From an uncultured Clostridia bacterium (GTDB lineage: Bacteria > Bacillota > Clostridia > Christensenellales > UBA1242): a stretch of 64,000 nt of DNA. The notes under the pieces were generated by a model. It did not search any database and was not told where the DNA came from. It saw nothing but the letters and a program-made list of their open reading frames with translations. Positions 27,254-35,805 of this stretch are shown piece after piece (position 1 is the stretch's first letter; each line of letters opens with the position of its first letter). The stretch lies in contig CALVYP010000001.1 in NCBI GenBank assembly GCA_944372365.1, positions 249,691 through 313,690 on the forward strand. Reading direction: 5' to 3'. The position numbers and the translations under genes are program-made.

Positions 27254-27643
27254 TTAAGCTCTCACGAAAGGTTCGGTTATCATTGGCCCGATTGCAGAGC
27301 AAACAGTCATATTGGAAATCACATTCGCAATTTGTGCAGCAAGTGCGCGACAAATTGGGGTGCGTTTGAAATAGTCGGCAGGGTCTTTTAATTCATCAAA
27401 ATATTTTTTTTCTATCAGCACATCAGCGCTCATTTCAACGTAGATTTTAAAAATGCGCTCTGGCTCTGAAACCACGCTTCTTGCAACAGACACCTTTGCA
27501 ACTTGGTCGCCAATCAGTTTAACGGTTACTTCGTCGCCAATTTGAAAATTTACCGATTCGCCTTGCTTCGGCATTTCAACCCTTTCAAATTCTGCTCTTT
27601 CCAACATAGGCCTGATATTCATGTTTTTTATTACATTTTCCAT
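27254..27643 (-). CDS. Hypothetical protein, possibly SecB-like fold
   Basis: 129 residues with no signal peptide or membrane segment. The pattern of alternating beta-strand-like segments (VNFQIGDEVTVKLIGDQVAKVSVARS, IFKIYVEMSADVLIE) followed by a C-terminal helix and a hydrophobic tail (CRALAAQIANVISNMTVCSAIGPMITEPF) resembles SecB-type chaperones, whose C-terminus also ends in a helix plus a Pro-containing hydrophobic stretch. This is a pattern-level guess and there is no diagnostic motif. GGAGATAAAGCA lies before the ATG at 27641-27643. It is a single-gene unit sharing the terminator with gltX. Confidence 0.7.
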   Translation of the reverse strand: MENVIKNMNIRPMLERAEFERVEMPKQGESVNFQIGDEVTVKLIGDQVAKVSVARSVVSEPERIFKIYVEMSADVLIEKKYFDELKDPADYFKRTPICRALAAQIANVISNMTVCSAIGPMITEPFVRA

Positions 27644-27883
27644 TGCTTTATCTCCTTAATCACAAATATTACCACATTTTGGCAAAAATTGCAATTTTAT
27701 TTTGATAAAGTTTTATCAGACTGCATTATTTTTATATTAAAACAAAACTTAAACAAATCAACAATTTGATTTTGGTTATCGGGAGAAAATATAAAGAAGT
27801 TTCAAAACTTTGACTTAAAAAACACTGCAACTGAAAAGTTTGATTATTTTTAAATATCTGCTAAAATAAATTGGGAGATAAAA

Positions 27884-28315
27884 ATGAAGGTTGTTGTTCA
27901 AAGAGTTGACAGAGCAAGCGTCAGCGTGGATAAAAAAGTTGTTTCAAAAATTGGCAAAGGTTTTTTGGTGCTGGTTGGAATTGAAGAAGGCGACAGCGCC
28001 GAGATGGTTATAAAAAAGGCGAACAAGGTTGCGGGGCTTAGAATTTTTAGTGATCAAAATGGAAAAACCAACTTGTCGCTAGCAGACGTGGGCGGCGAAG
28101 TTTTGGCGGTTTCGCAGTTTACTCTTTGCGCAGATTGCTCTCACGGGTTTAGGCCAAGTTTTGCCGCGGCTATGGGCGCGGACGGAGCGAACAAACTTTT
28201 CGAGATGTTTGTGAAACAAATTGAAAAGGCGGGCATAAAGGTGCAGACGGGTGTTTTTGGCGCGCACATGAGCGTTTGCTTAAAAAACAATGGGCCGTTT
28301 ACAATAATTTTATAA
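27884..28315 (+). CDS. dtd: D-aminoacyl-tRNA deacylase
   Basis: 143 residues, the normal Dtd length. The conserved start MKVVVQRVDRASVSV, the active-site SQFTLCAD (Ser-Gln-Phe-Thr-Leu) and the C-terminal NNGPFTIIL (cross-subunit GP motif) are all present. The enzyme is a cytoplasmic homodimer that removes D-amino acids, and Gly mischarged on tRNA-Ala, from tRNA. The usual KGxRPSF segment reads HGFRPSF here. GGGAGAT precedes the ATG. Probable -10 AAAATA at ~27862. Confidence 0.95.
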   Translation: MKVVVQRVDRASVSVDKKVVSKIGKGFLVLVGIEEGDSAEMVIKKANKVAGLRIFSDQNGKTNLSLADVGGEVLAVSQFTLCADCSHGFRPSFAAAMGADGANKLFEMFVKQIEKAGIKVQTGVFGAHMSVCLKNNGPFTIIL

Positions 28316-28335
28316 ACAAAATTCGTAAAAATACT

Positions 28336-28369
28336 TTGTTATTCGACAAAAAATTATTAAAATATAAGC
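28336..28369 (+). promoter_or_regulatory. Promoter of the 28370 gene, apparently leaderless, with a 0A-box-like heptamer
   Basis: TTGTTA (28336-28341), a 16-bp spacer, TAAAAT (28358-28363), then 6 nt to the GTG at 28370. TTCGACA (28342-28348), the complement of the Spo0A box TGTCGAA, lies in the spacer. A heptamer occurs by chance several times in 64 kb, so this is weak evidence. Confidence 0.45.
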
Positions 28370-29488
28370 GTGAAAAATCGTTTGGCAAAAATTAAATGGA
28401 GTTTGATAGGCATGGTGATTGTGGTGGTTGTAGCAGCAATCACTCTTGCTTTTGTTTTTGCTCAGCCAGATCAAAGCGCGATTTCGCTTTCGGTTGAAAA
28501 CATAACCCTGCAAGTGGGAGAGAGCAAACAGCTTAACATAACTTGCAGCGACTCTAACGCGCAATATTCGTTTGAAGTGTATGACGAAGAAATCGCGCGG
28601 GTTGAAGACGGCAAGGTTTTTGGGATGAGAATTGGCGACACATCAATAAGAATAACCGCTGTAAGCGACGGCAAAAGAGCGGTTTCTGTGGCAAAGATAT
28701 TTGTTGTTGAAAGCAGCAGCCTGCCGATTGTCAATTTGCCAAGCCAAATTCAGCTTTATCTCATTGACAAAAATTTGCAAGAAGCAGAGTTGGCAGGGCT
28801 AAAAAATCAAATTGAAATTTCTGCAAACAGAGAGTATAATGTCTCCATCTCTGGCGACGCAGTTAAAATTAAAAACAACACAATTTGTGCAAACAAGCAG
28901 GGAGAGGCGACAATCACATTTGTTTCAAAAACAGGCGGCGATGCTCAACAGGTTTTGGTGAAGGTTAAAAGCATTCCTGCAACAATATCAAATCTTCCGT
29001 CGCAAATCAATCTTGCCGTCGATGAACAGGCATCTATAGATTTTGCCATTGTGCCAAGCTATTATTCTGGCGACGCTGATGTTACATTTAAATCGCAAAG
29101 TCAAATTATAAAGATAGACGGCAACACGCTTAGCGCAATTTCTGCTGGCAGCGGCGTTATTGATGTTTATCTCAACGATGAAAAAGTGGATGAAATTGAA
29201 GTTTTAATTGAAAGTCAGTTTGATTGCGTTGTCGATGTGATAAGCGGCGGCGTGTTTAAAGATGACACAATCTTTCTTTCGCCAAATCAAAGCGCGTGCG
29301 TGAGCATTCAAATTTATTCTTCAACCGGTCAGCCTGTAAATTTTAGTGGGACGCAAATTTTAACTGACGGCGTGCAAATAAAAAGAGATATGAACTATTT
29401 TCACATCTCTTCTCAAAACGGCGGCAAAATTGTTATAAACTTGCCAGATCTTGGCGGATTTGTGACAATTTTTGTTGCAATCATTTAG
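28370..29488 (+). CDS. Membrane-anchored Ig-like (BIG2-type) surface protein
   Basis: 372 residues. An N-terminal membrane helix (~11-32, no lipobox or clear cleavage site) is followed by Ig-like beta domains. The first is a clear bacterial Ig-like group 2 type: NITLQVGESKQLNITCSD ... IARVEDGKVFGMRIGDTSIRITAVSDG. Further repeats include VNLPSQIQLYLID and ISNLPSQINLAVDEQASIDFAIVPSY, each ending in a GxGxA/D-type strand. It is expected outside the membrane, binding wall or host glycans, but the function is unknown. The start codon GTG at 28370 lacks a ribosome site. It overlaps the convergent 29481 gene by 8 nt. Confidence 0.85.
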   Translation: MKNRLAKIKWSLIGMVIVVVVAAITLAFVFAQPDQSAISLSVENITLQVGESKQLNITCSDSNAQYSFEVYDEEIARVEDGKVFGMRIGDTSIRITAVSDGKRAVSVAKIFVVESSSLPIVNLPSQIQLYLIDKNLQEAELAGLKNQIEISANREYNVSISGDAVKIKNNTICANKQGEATITFVSKTGGDAQQVLVKVKSIPATISNLPSQINLAVDEQASIDFAIVPSYYSGDADVTFKSQSQIIKIDGNTLSAISAGSGVIDVYLNDEKVDEIEVLIESQFDCVVDVISGGVFKDDTIFLSPNQSACVSIQIYSSTGQPVNFSGTQILTDGVQIKRDMNYFHISSQNGGKIVINLPDLGGFVTIFVAII

Positions 29489-29993
29489 CGCGTTTTTTAG
29501 CAAACGCTTTTGATTTAAGTTTAATCAAATTTTCAACTTGTTCTTCGTCTTCTGGTTTTTCAAATCCGCTTCTTGCCATAAGCAGGGTTATGGTTTTGTC
29601 GGCAACAAGCGTGAAATATTTTTTATCCTTTTGAAATTTAGTCACATTTTCAATCTTAACGCTTGCGCTTTCGTTGTTTGTGCCGTCATCTGCGGTTGCA
29701 GAAATTTCGGTGTCGGTTATTTGATAGGTGTAAACAGTTTTCTGCGGCAGGCGTTTGTTTTGTCTTTCCATAAGAATAATTACAATGATAAGATAAAGCG
29801 GAATAGTGATTGTGCCAAGCACAGCAAAAAACACGCTTTCAAAAACAAACCTGCCGTCAACAATTCTAAAAGCAAGCAACACAAAAACCACGGCAAAGAT
29901 TGCCACAATCCATGAGCTTTTTAAAAGTGCAATATATTGCATTTTTTTTATGTCTTTTTTAGTTACTATTGTTGTGTTTTTTGCTATTTGCAT
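29481..29993 (-). CDS. Two-helix membrane protein, YcxB-like
   Basis: 170 residues. Two hydrophobic helices (~26-45 and ~52-75, KSSWIVAIFAVVFVLLAFRIV and FAVLGTITIPLYLIIVIILM) are followed by a cytoplasmic beta-rich domain (YTYQITDTEISATADDG ... KIENVTKFQKDKKYFTLVADK). This layout fits YcxB-like proteins, small membrane proteins of unknown function in Bacillota. The tail is Lys-rich. GGAAGGTAAAAA precedes the ATG. The family assignment is by layout and moderately sure. Confidence 0.72.
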   Translation of the reverse strand: MQIAKNTTIVTKKDIKKMQYIALLKSSWIVAIFAVVFVLLAFRIVDGRFVFESVFFAVLGTITIPLYLIIVIILMERQNKRLPQKTVYTYQITDTEISATADDGTNNESASVKIENVTKFQKDKKYFTLVADKTITLLMARSGFEKPEDEEQVENLIKLKSKAFAKKRAK

Positions 29994-30095
29994 TTTTTAC
30001 CTTCCACGAATAGTATACACGCGCGCGGCGGCGTTGTCAAAGAAAATCACATTTTTTATAACCATTGCATACAAAGAGTTAGAAAAGGTTAAAAA

Positions 30096-30719
30096 ATGAA
30101 AAAAAACATCAAAATTTTTGATAAAAAAAGCGTTTTTATAGACGAAAAAGCAAAGTTGGGCGACAATGTTGTAATCCATGAAAATGTAAATATAAGTGGC
30201 GAATGCGAAATTGGCGACAATGTTGAAATTTTTGGATGCACCCTCATCAGCAACAGCAAAATTGGCGCGGGCTGCAAGATTGTTGCAAGTTTTATTGAAG
30301 ACAGCCAAATAGGCGAAAACAACGCTATCGGACCTTTTGCAAGAATAAGACCCAACACAAAAACCAAGGCAAATGTCAAGATTGGAAATTTTGTGGAGAT
30401 AAAAAATTCTTCAATCGGAGAAGGTTGCAAGATCGCGCATCTAGCATATGTTGGAGACGCCGATGTCGGCAAGCGTGTAAACATCGGCTGCGGAGTTATA
30501 TTTGTAAACTATGACGGCAAGCAAAAACACAGAACAAAGGTTTGCGACGATGCTTTTATTGGAAGCAACTGCAACTTGATTGCGCCGCTTTGCATTGCCG
30601 AAAAAAGCTATATTTGTGCGGGAACAACCGTCACTCAATCCACTCAGCAAGCCGATTTTGTCATTGGCAGAGTTGTGCCAACAATCAAGCCAGGCAGGGG
30701 CGAAAAATATTTAAAATAG
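30096..30719 (+). CDS. Glucosamine-1-phosphate acetyltransferase (GlmU C-terminal domain only)
   Basis: 207 residues of left-handed beta-helix hexapeptide repeats. The sequence matches the acetyltransferase half of GlmU: GPFARIRPNTKTKANVKIGNFVE, AHLAYVGDADVG (catalytic His), NIGCGVIFVNYDGKQKHRT and ICAGTTVTQS. The N-terminal uridyltransferase domain of normal GlmU (~230 residues, GxGxRM motif) is absent, and nothing upstream encodes it. It should acetylate GlcN-1-P made by GlmM, which starts 9 nt downstream. Another enzyme elsewhere would have to make UDP-GlcNAc. An alternative reading is a related sugar acyltransferase, but the active-site segments are GlmU-like. Confidence 0.82.
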   Translation: MKKNIKIFDKKSVFIDEKAKLGDNVVIHENVNISGECEIGDNVEIFGCTLISNSKIGAGCKIVASFIEDSQIGENNAIGPFARIRPNTKTKANVKIGNFVEIKNSSIGEGCKIAHLAYVGDADVGKRVNIGCGVIFVNYDGKQKHRTKVCDDAFIGSNCNLIAPLCIAEKSYICAGTTVTQSTQQADFVIGRVVPTIKPGRGEKYLK

Positions 30720-30728
30720 GGGGAGGAT

Positions 30729-32036
30729 ATGGGGATTTATTTTGGAACAGACGGCGTGCGCGGCGTTGTAAACAATGATCTAACCGAACAACTTGCACAA
30801 ATGGTGGGAAATTCGCTTGCAAGGGTGAAAAAAGGTGCAAAAATCATTGTTGGCAGAGACACGCGCATAAGCGGCAGCTATCTTTGCGCAGCGTTTTCAA
30901 CGGGTGCGCTTAAAGGCGGCGCAAATGTTTTGGATGTTGGAATATTACCAACAGCTGGCATTTCCTATCTTGTAAAAAGAAGAAAAGCGGATTTTGGCGT
31001 GGTTATAAGCGCTTCACACAACCCAAAAGAATACAACGGTATAAAAATTTTTGACAGCGAAGGCAGGAAGATTGGTGAAAAACAAGAATCAGCGCTTGAA
31101 AGGTTTTTTGCCTGCCCAAGCGTCGCGCCGCCCACCAAGGTGGGAAGGTATAAATTTTCGTCAGCGCCAGCAAGAGAGTATGCCAACTTTTTGATCTCGT
31201 CGGTTAAAACAAAACTTGGCGGGTTGAGAGTCGTTTTGGATTGCGCAAACGGCGCAGCATACAAGATTGCTCCGCAGGTTTTTAAAAAACTTGGTTGCGA
31301 AGTTATTAAAATAAATTGCCTTGCAAATGGCAAGAAAATAAACGAAAAATGTGGCTCAACATGCATTGACGGTTTGGCGGCGAGAGTGGTGAGAGAAGGC
31401 GCGGATGTGGGGTTTGCCTATGACGGCGACAGCGACAGGGTTGTTGCGGTCGACGAAAAAGGCAAGGTTTTGGATGGCGATCAGCTTATCTACATTTTGG
31501 CTAAACATTTTGCAAAACTTGGCTTGCTTAACGGCAATACGGTGGTTGGCACAAGCCATACAAACACAGGGTTGCTGATTGCTCTTAACGCGAATAAGAT
31601 AAACTTAATAAGAACCGATATTGGCGATAAATATGTTATCGAAGCCATGCAAAAAATGAATCTCACTTTGGGTGGCGAGCAATCTGGGCATATAATCATG
31701 CGCAACTTTTTGCCAACAGGCGACGGCGTGCTGGCGTCGCTTCAAATTGCAAGCATATTAAAATCTTCTTCAAAAACCATGTCGCAACTTTGCGATGCAA
31801 AACTGTTTTATCAGGCAAACAAAAGCGTGGTGGTTGAAGACAAATTGAAGGTTTTAAACAGCGAAGTGCTGTCACAAAAAATTTCGCAAATATTAAATCA
31901 AATTTCGCCCAATGGCAGAGTGCTTGTTCGGGCGAGTGGAACAGAACCTAAAATACGCATTATGGTTGAGCATCAAAACAAGCAGAAGGCAGACGAATAT
32001 TTAAATCAAATACAAAAAATAATTTGCAGCATATAA
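30729..32036 (+). CDS. glmM: Phosphoglucosamine mutase
   Basis: 435 residues, slightly short of the usual ~445. It has the GlmM N-terminus YFGTDGVRGVVN, the active-site phosphoserine loop VVISASHNPKEYNGIK, the metal-binding loop AYDGDSDRVVAVDE, the sugar-binding GGEQSGHIIM and the C-terminal phosphate-binding RASGTEPKIRIMVE. It interconverts glucosamine-6-P and glucosamine-1-P for peptidoglycan precursor synthesis. The ribosome site GGGGGAGG lies just before the ATG. It directly follows the acetyltransferase-only glmU-like gene, and the two form a UDP-GlcNAc-pathway operon. Confidence 0.97.
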   Translation: MGIYFGTDGVRGVVNNDLTEQLAQMVGNSLARVKKGAKIIVGRDTRISGSYLCAAFSTGALKGGANVLDVGILPTAGISYLVKRRKADFGVVISASHNPKEYNGIKIFDSEGRKIGEKQESALERFFACPSVAPPTKVGRYKFSSAPAREYANFLISSVKTKLGGLRVVLDCANGAAYKIAPQVFKKLGCEVIKINCLANGKKINEKCGSTCIDGLAARVVREGADVGFAYDGDSDRVVAVDEKGKVLDGDQLIYILAKHFAKLGLLNGNTVVGTSHTNTGLLIALNANKINLIRTDIGDKYVIEAMQKMNLTLGGEQSGHIIMRNFLPTGDGVLASLQIASILKSSSKTMSQLCDAKLFYQANKSVVVEDKLKVLNSEVLSQKISQILNQISPNGRVLVRASGTEPKIRIMVEHQNKQKADEYLNQIQKIICSI

Positions 32037-32048
32037 TTAAATCAATTA

Positions 32049-32081
32049 AAAAATCTAACTTAAAAATAGTTAGATTTTTAT
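32049..32081 (+). terminator. Terminator after glmM
   Basis: AAAAATCTAACT-taaaaat-AGTTAGATTTTT followed by further T. It may also serve the minus-strand gene starting at 32742. Confidence 0.85.
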
Positions 32082-32130
32082 TTTTTTGCTATATTTTTTA
32101 ATTTTTTTTGAAATTTTTAACAATTTTTAT

Positions 32131-32742
32131 TTAATTATTTCTAATTCTGCAATTGTTGTATAGTTTTGTAAGTTTTCTCTCCTGCGAGATAAGAGTTGCG
32201 TTTATTATCCAAAGTTGCCGATCGATTGACGAAATATTTACAAGACCTAATAAATCCACAACCTTGTCGCTGACATCACCGGCAAAGTTTGCAACCTTGT
32301 TATAGTTTGCGCACAGATTTTCTTCAAGCTTCAAACGATTTTTGTTTAAAGGCGGAAGGGCGTTGCTTGAAAGCGAGCGATATATGTTGCCCATGGTTGT
32401 GCGCAAAATCAAAGTTTGGTTTTCAAAGTTGGAAAAAAGCTCTTTGTCTACATCGGCATATTCTTGCAAGTCGCGATATGCCAAAAGCAGCGTGTCAAGG
32501 TCATTGTAAATTTCGCCACTTAAATTTGCAGCAGGGTTTGTGACAGGTGGCGGGGGCGGGGGATCTGGACGCGGCGGTCTATCTGGTGGTGGGGGCTGCT
32601 GTTGAGATTTTTGAGCAAAAAGCCTGCCAAACAAGCCAAATGAAGAAGCCTTTGAAGATGCGTCTTTTTCACAGACAACATATTTTTCACTTAGCGCGTC
32701 AAAAACCAGTTGTTTGTCAGGTGCAAGATTTTGTTGATTCAT
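32131..32742 (-). CDS. Hypothetical protein with Pro-rich linker, 203 residues
   Basis: I do not recognise the family. An N-terminal segment (~1-55, MNQQNLAPDKQLVFDALSEK) is followed by a Pro/Arg/Asp-rich linker (~60-80, PPPPDRPPRPDPPPPPP). The C-terminal helical domain (~90-203) contains NLSGEIYNDLDTLLLAYRDLQEY and LLGLVNISSIDRQLWIINATL. There is no signal peptide or membrane segment. The helical C-terminal part has heptad-like spacing but no clear coiled coil. AAGGAGAAAAAT precedes the ATG at 32740-32742. It is monocistronic. Confidence 0.75.
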   Translation of the reverse strand: MNQQNLAPDKQLVFDALSEKYVVCEKDASSKASSFGLFGRLFAQKSQQQPPPPDRPPRPDPPPPPPVTNPAANLSGEIYNDLDTLLLAYRDLQEYADVDKELFSNFENQTLILRTTMGNIYRSLSSNALPPLNKNRLKLEENLCANYNKVANFAGDVSDKVVDLLGLVNISSIDRQLWIINATLISQERKLTKLYNNCRIRNN

Positions 32743-32824
32743 ATTTTTCTCCTTATCACGCTTTTTATATGCGCCTGTTTAAAGTAAGGTTACATAGATG
32801 TGCTTTTTAAAAGGCTGCGGACAT

Positions 32825-32844
32825 AAAAAAAGCGCCTAAGGCGC
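32825..32844 (-). terminator. Terminator of tRNA-Met
   Basis: On the minus strand, GCGCC-tta-GGCGC followed by seven T, directly after the tRNA. Confidence 0.9.
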
Positions 32845-32850
32845 GGTGTT

Positions 32851-32927
32851 TGGTAGCGGTAACTGGGTTTGAACCAGTGACCTTGCGGGTATGAACCGCA
32901 CGCTCTAGCCAACTGAGCTATACCGCC
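32851..32927 (-). tRNA. tRNA-Met, elongator (anticodon CAT)
   Basis: 77 nt with encoded CCA. Acceptor GGCGGTA/TACCGCT (G1-U72), D arm GCTC-AGTTGGCTA-GAGC, anticodon stem-loop TGCGG-TTCATAC-CCGCA with CAT, T arm ACTGG-TTCAAAC-CCAGT. The sequence closely follows elongator tRNA-Met of Bacillus type, including the G1-U72 pair. It is not the initiator (no C1-A72 mismatch, no GGG/CCC anticodon stem), nor a tRNA-Ile2 type acceptor. Confidence 0.93.
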
Positions 32928-33056
32928 ATAAGTTTGTTTGCGTTTCAATTATAGACTTTTTTTGGGCATTTTGTCAATAGATTTTAAACAATTTACTTGG
33001 AAAAGATTGCTTATTTTTGATATAATGATAAAGTAAAAATTTTAAGGGGGCAAAAA

Positions 33057-33482
33057 ATGATATTAGATGAAATAAAAAAAGCCAACATTCAAGCGATAAA
33101 AGATAAAGATGCAACGGCAAGGGCGCTTTACAGCGTGGTTTTAAACAAAATTAAATTGGAAGAAATCAATAAAAGACAGGCTGGCGCGGAGCTTAGCGAT
33201 GGCGACGTTGCGGCAATTTTGCAAAAAGCAAGCAAAGAACTTAATGAAGAGATGCAAAACTATTTAAAGGCCAACAATCAGCAAATGGCGCAGAACATCG
33301 CAAGCCAAATTGCTCTTGTTGAAAAATATATGCCTAAAATGCTGAGCGATGAAGAGATTAAAAACATAATCGCTTCGCTTGACGACAAAAGCATTCCGGC
33401 GGTTATGAAGCATTTTAAACAAAACTATCAAGGCGCTTGCGACATGAAGCGCGTAAATGAAATTTTAAAAGGGTTGCAATGA
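33057..33482 (+). CDS. yqeY: YqeY / GatB-like tail domain protein
   Basis: 141 residues, all-helical. It matches the GatB/YqeY family: LDEIKKANIQAIKDKDATARALYSVVLNKIKLEEI at the start, then SDGDVAAILQKASKELNEEM and EKYMPKMLSDEEIKNII, ending in a short helix. Such stand-alone proteins resemble the tRNA-contacting tail of GatB. Their own role is unproven. AAGGGGG precedes the ATG, and a -10 TATAAT lies at ~33020. The 3' end overlaps the phosphoesterase by 4 nt (ATGA). Confidence 0.92.
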   Translation: MILDEIKKANIQAIKDKDATARALYSVVLNKIKLEEINKRQAGAELSDGDVAAILQKASKELNEEMQNYLKANNQQMAQNIASQIALVEKYMPKMLSDEEIKNIIASLDDKSIPAVMKHFKQNYQGACDMKRVNEILKGLQ

Positions 33483-34177
33483 AAATTTTTGCTATAAGCG
33501 ATCTGCACCTTTCAATCAACAATCCAAAGCCTATGGATGTTTTTGGAGAAAGGTGGGAAGGATATGTTGAAAAAATTTTTGACGACTGGAAGCAAAAGGT
33601 GACCGATGACGATGTTGTTTTGCTTGCAGGCGACTTTTCATGGGCAATGAAATTGCAAGATGCGCTTGCCGACTTTGATTTGCTTAAATCGCTTCCCGGC
33701 AAAAAGGTTATAATCAAAGGCAATCATGACTATTGGTGGCCGTCGATTTCAGTTTTAAGGCAGGCTTTGCCAGAAAACATTTTTGCTTTACAAAACGATG
33801 CAATCAAGTTTGGAGATGTTATTGTTTGTGGAACGCGTGGGTGGACTGTGCCAGAGCCTGGCGAGAGCCAATCAAGCGAAGATGAAAAAATTTATAAGCG
33901 CGAAGTGATTCGCTTGGAGCTTACACTGCAAGCCGCACAAAAACTTCAAACAAATGGCGAAAAAATTGTGTGCATGATGCATTATCCGCCTTGCAATTTT
34001 AGGCGCGAAGCAAGTGGGTTTACAACTTTGATTGAAAAATATAATGTAAACGCTGTGGTTTTTGGGCATTTGCACGGATACAAAAAAATTCAAACAAAAT
34101 TTGTTTTAAACGGCATTGATTACTATCTCACTTCATGTGACATGGTGGAAAACAGGCTGACGGCGATTGATGTTTAA
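33479..34177 (+). CDS. Calcineurin-like metallophosphoesterase
   Basis: 232 residues. The metal-binding motifs are all present in order: ISDLHLS (D-x-H), LLAGDFSW (GD), IIKGNHDYWW (GNHD), MMHYPP (H) and VFGHLHGYK (GHxH). A WTVPEPGESQSSEDEKIYKRE insertion matches a subfamily common in Clostridia. The natural substrate is unknown; relatives act on phosphodiesters or nucleotides. It is cytoplasmic with no signal peptide. It is translationally coupled to yqeY through ATGA and ends before an unrelated promoter at 34199. Confidence 0.93.
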   Translation: MKIFAISDLHLSINNPKPMDVFGERWEGYVEKIFDDWKQKVTDDDVVLLAGDFSWAMKLQDALADFDLLKSLPGKKVIIKGNHDYWWPSISVLRQALPENIFALQNDAIKFGDVIVCGTRGWTVPEPGESQSSEDEKIYKREVIRLELTLQAAQKLQTNGEKIVCMMHYPPCNFRREASGFTTLIEKYNVNAVVFGHLHGYKKIQTKFVLNGIDYYLTSCDMVENRLTAIDV

Positions 34178-34198
34178 TTATTCATTAAGCGGAAATAA

Positions 34199-34227
34199 TT
34201 GACACAACGGCGGATTTAGTGTAAAAT
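34199..34227 (+). promoter_or_regulatory. Sigma-A promoter of the 34253 lipoprotein gene
   Basis: TTGACA (34199-34204), 17-bp spacer, TAAAAT (34222-34227). A normal 5' leader with TTTGGAG precedes the ATG at 34253. Confidence 0.75.
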
Positions 34228-34252
34228 TAAACAGAATTTGGAGATTAAAAAT

Positions 34253-35710
34253 ATGAAAAATTGGCTTAAAGGCTGCCTATGTGCGGCAGGAATGATTGGT
34301 TGTTTATCGTTGGGGCTTGTGGGCTGCACAACACAAACCGACATCAAAAATTCAAGCACCGACATTGTTTATAACGGCGGCGTTGTGAGTGTGGTTGACG
34401 AACACATAATTTTTTCAAACGGCTATGCTTCAAACGAGATTACAACCATGGATGAATACAACGCGGCTGCCAACACATCATATCTTGCAAGCATCAAAAA
34501 GGATGGGCTTAACGGCGATTTATATTCTTCGCCTACAAGCTTAAAAATTAAGGGAGAAGTTACTGGCTTTGAAAATATGTATAGTTTTGTTTATGGAAAC
34601 AGCATCTACTATGCAATTCCAAACAAACACAAAACAAGCTCAAACGAACATGTTTTCACCTATGTGTCATTCTTTAAATGCGGCTTTGACGGCGAAGGCG
34701 AGAAAGAACTTTTAATCACTAAGTCATATGACAGTGCAACGGCACAAGTTCGTGCGCTTAAACATGGCGAAGACGCCTACTTATTTGTGTATGACGGCAC
34801 AGAACTCAACTGCATCGATCTTGAAAGCCAAAGTGTTAAAACAATTTCATCCGCGGCAACAAGCGTGGCTCTGCCAAATGAAGGCGAGGCGTGGGACGGC
34901 TGTGTTTACTACACAGAAAGCTCTCAATCCAGCACTCAGGGCAATCTGGCGTTTAAATATTCTCTAGATGAAAAGCAATCAACCCAGCTTTCAGTTCCAT
35001 TAAGCTGCACAGTTAAATTTTGCGGAAGAAGCCAAGATCAATTGTTTTACACTTTAACAACTCCTGCATCCACCAACACTAGAACGGCAACAGCCAAAGA
35101 AGTGCAAAGCACATCGCTCAACTCTGCCGGATCAATATTTTATAGTGCCGAAATTTCAGACATCATGCCTGTTGGCGGACAAAACTTGCAGAGCGGATAC
35201 ATTTTTAAATCCGCAGGTTTAGGCAGCGAAAAAATAATGTATATGCAATCTTCTGGCGCAACGCCTAGCGTGCTTCTTGCCAACGGAGAATACACAGATG
35301 TTTTGCTTGCTTTTGGTGACTATGTTTACTATTCAACCGACACTTCAATCAGTTTTAAAACAATTTCAACAGGCGAGATTACTACTCTGGTTGAAGACCT
35401 AACCATTCAAAGCGATAAAATCGGTTACGACTATTATGATTCTGGCAACTTGAAAAACATCTATTTCTTCGCTCAACGCGAATATGCAGAAGATGATGAA
35501 ACAGCAGAAGAAGATCGCGACACGGCTTATTATCTTTACACAGTAAGCGCAACAGGTGGAGATGTTTCACTTGTTGGGCAGGTGACAAACCCTCAAAACG
35601 ATCAGCCAAATCTTGCCTTAATCATTTCTCTTTCAGTGGTTGGCGGAGTGTTGCTTCTTGGCATAATCATCGGTGCGGTGGTTGCTATTAGAAGAAGACG
35701 CGGCTACTAA
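34253..35710 (+). CDS. Beta-propeller-like lipoprotein with C-terminal membrane helix
   Basis: 485 residues from the ATG at 34253, since the TTTGGAG site excludes the in-frame TTG at 34238. A signal peptide ends in lipobox LVGC (Cys25). The extracellular part (~30-445) has repeated short beta blades with YxxG, VYY and IYF motifs (NSIYYAIPNK, GCVYYTESSQ, DYVYYSTDTS, KNIYFFAQRE), as in DUF5050-type propellers. A C-terminal membrane helix (~455-480) is followed by RRRRGY, so both ends are membrane-attached. It is probably an envelope sensor or scaffold. No catalytic motif is seen. Confidence 0.85.
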   Translation: MKNWLKGCLCAAGMIGCLSLGLVGCTTQTDIKNSSTDIVYNGGVVSVVDEHIIFSNGYASNEITTMDEYNAAANTSYLASIKKDGLNGDLYSSPTSLKIKGEVTGFENMYSFVYGNSIYYAIPNKHKTSSNEHVFTYVSFFKCGFDGEGEKELLITKSYDSATAQVRALKHGEDAYLFVYDGTELNCIDLESQSVKTISSAATSVALPNEGEAWDGCVYYTESSQSSTQGNLAFKYSLDEKQSTQLSVPLSCTVKFCGRSQDQLFYTLTTPASTNTRTATAKEVQSTSLNSAGSIFYSAEISDIMPVGGQNLQSGYIFKSAGLGSEKIMYMQSSGATPSVLLANGEYTDVLLAFGDYVYYSTDTSISFKTISTGEITTLVEDLTIQSDKIGYDYYDSGNLKNIYFFAQREYAEDDETAEEDRDTAYYLYTVSATGGDVSLVGQVTNPQNDQPNLALIISLSVVGGVLLLGIIIGAVVAIRRRRGY

Positions 35711-35774
35711 TCGGGCGAGAAATGTCGCAAACTGGCGCAATTTAATTTATGTGCAAATTTAGACTTTTTTAGAC

Positions 35775-35805
35775 AAAACTCGGAAGTTATCTCCCGAGTT
35801 TTTAT
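35775..35805 (+). terminator. Terminator upstream of spo0A
   Basis: AAAACTCGG / CCGAGTTTT hairpin with a T-rich tail, ending the 34253 transcript. Confidence 0.8.

Noticed and set aside
32851-32927. CAT-anticodon tRNA as the TilS substrate tRNA-Ile2
   Set aside because: Acceptor and T-arm sequence follow elongator tRNA-Met, including G1-U72. Ile2 tRNAs in Bacillota have a different acceptor and a CTCATAA loop.
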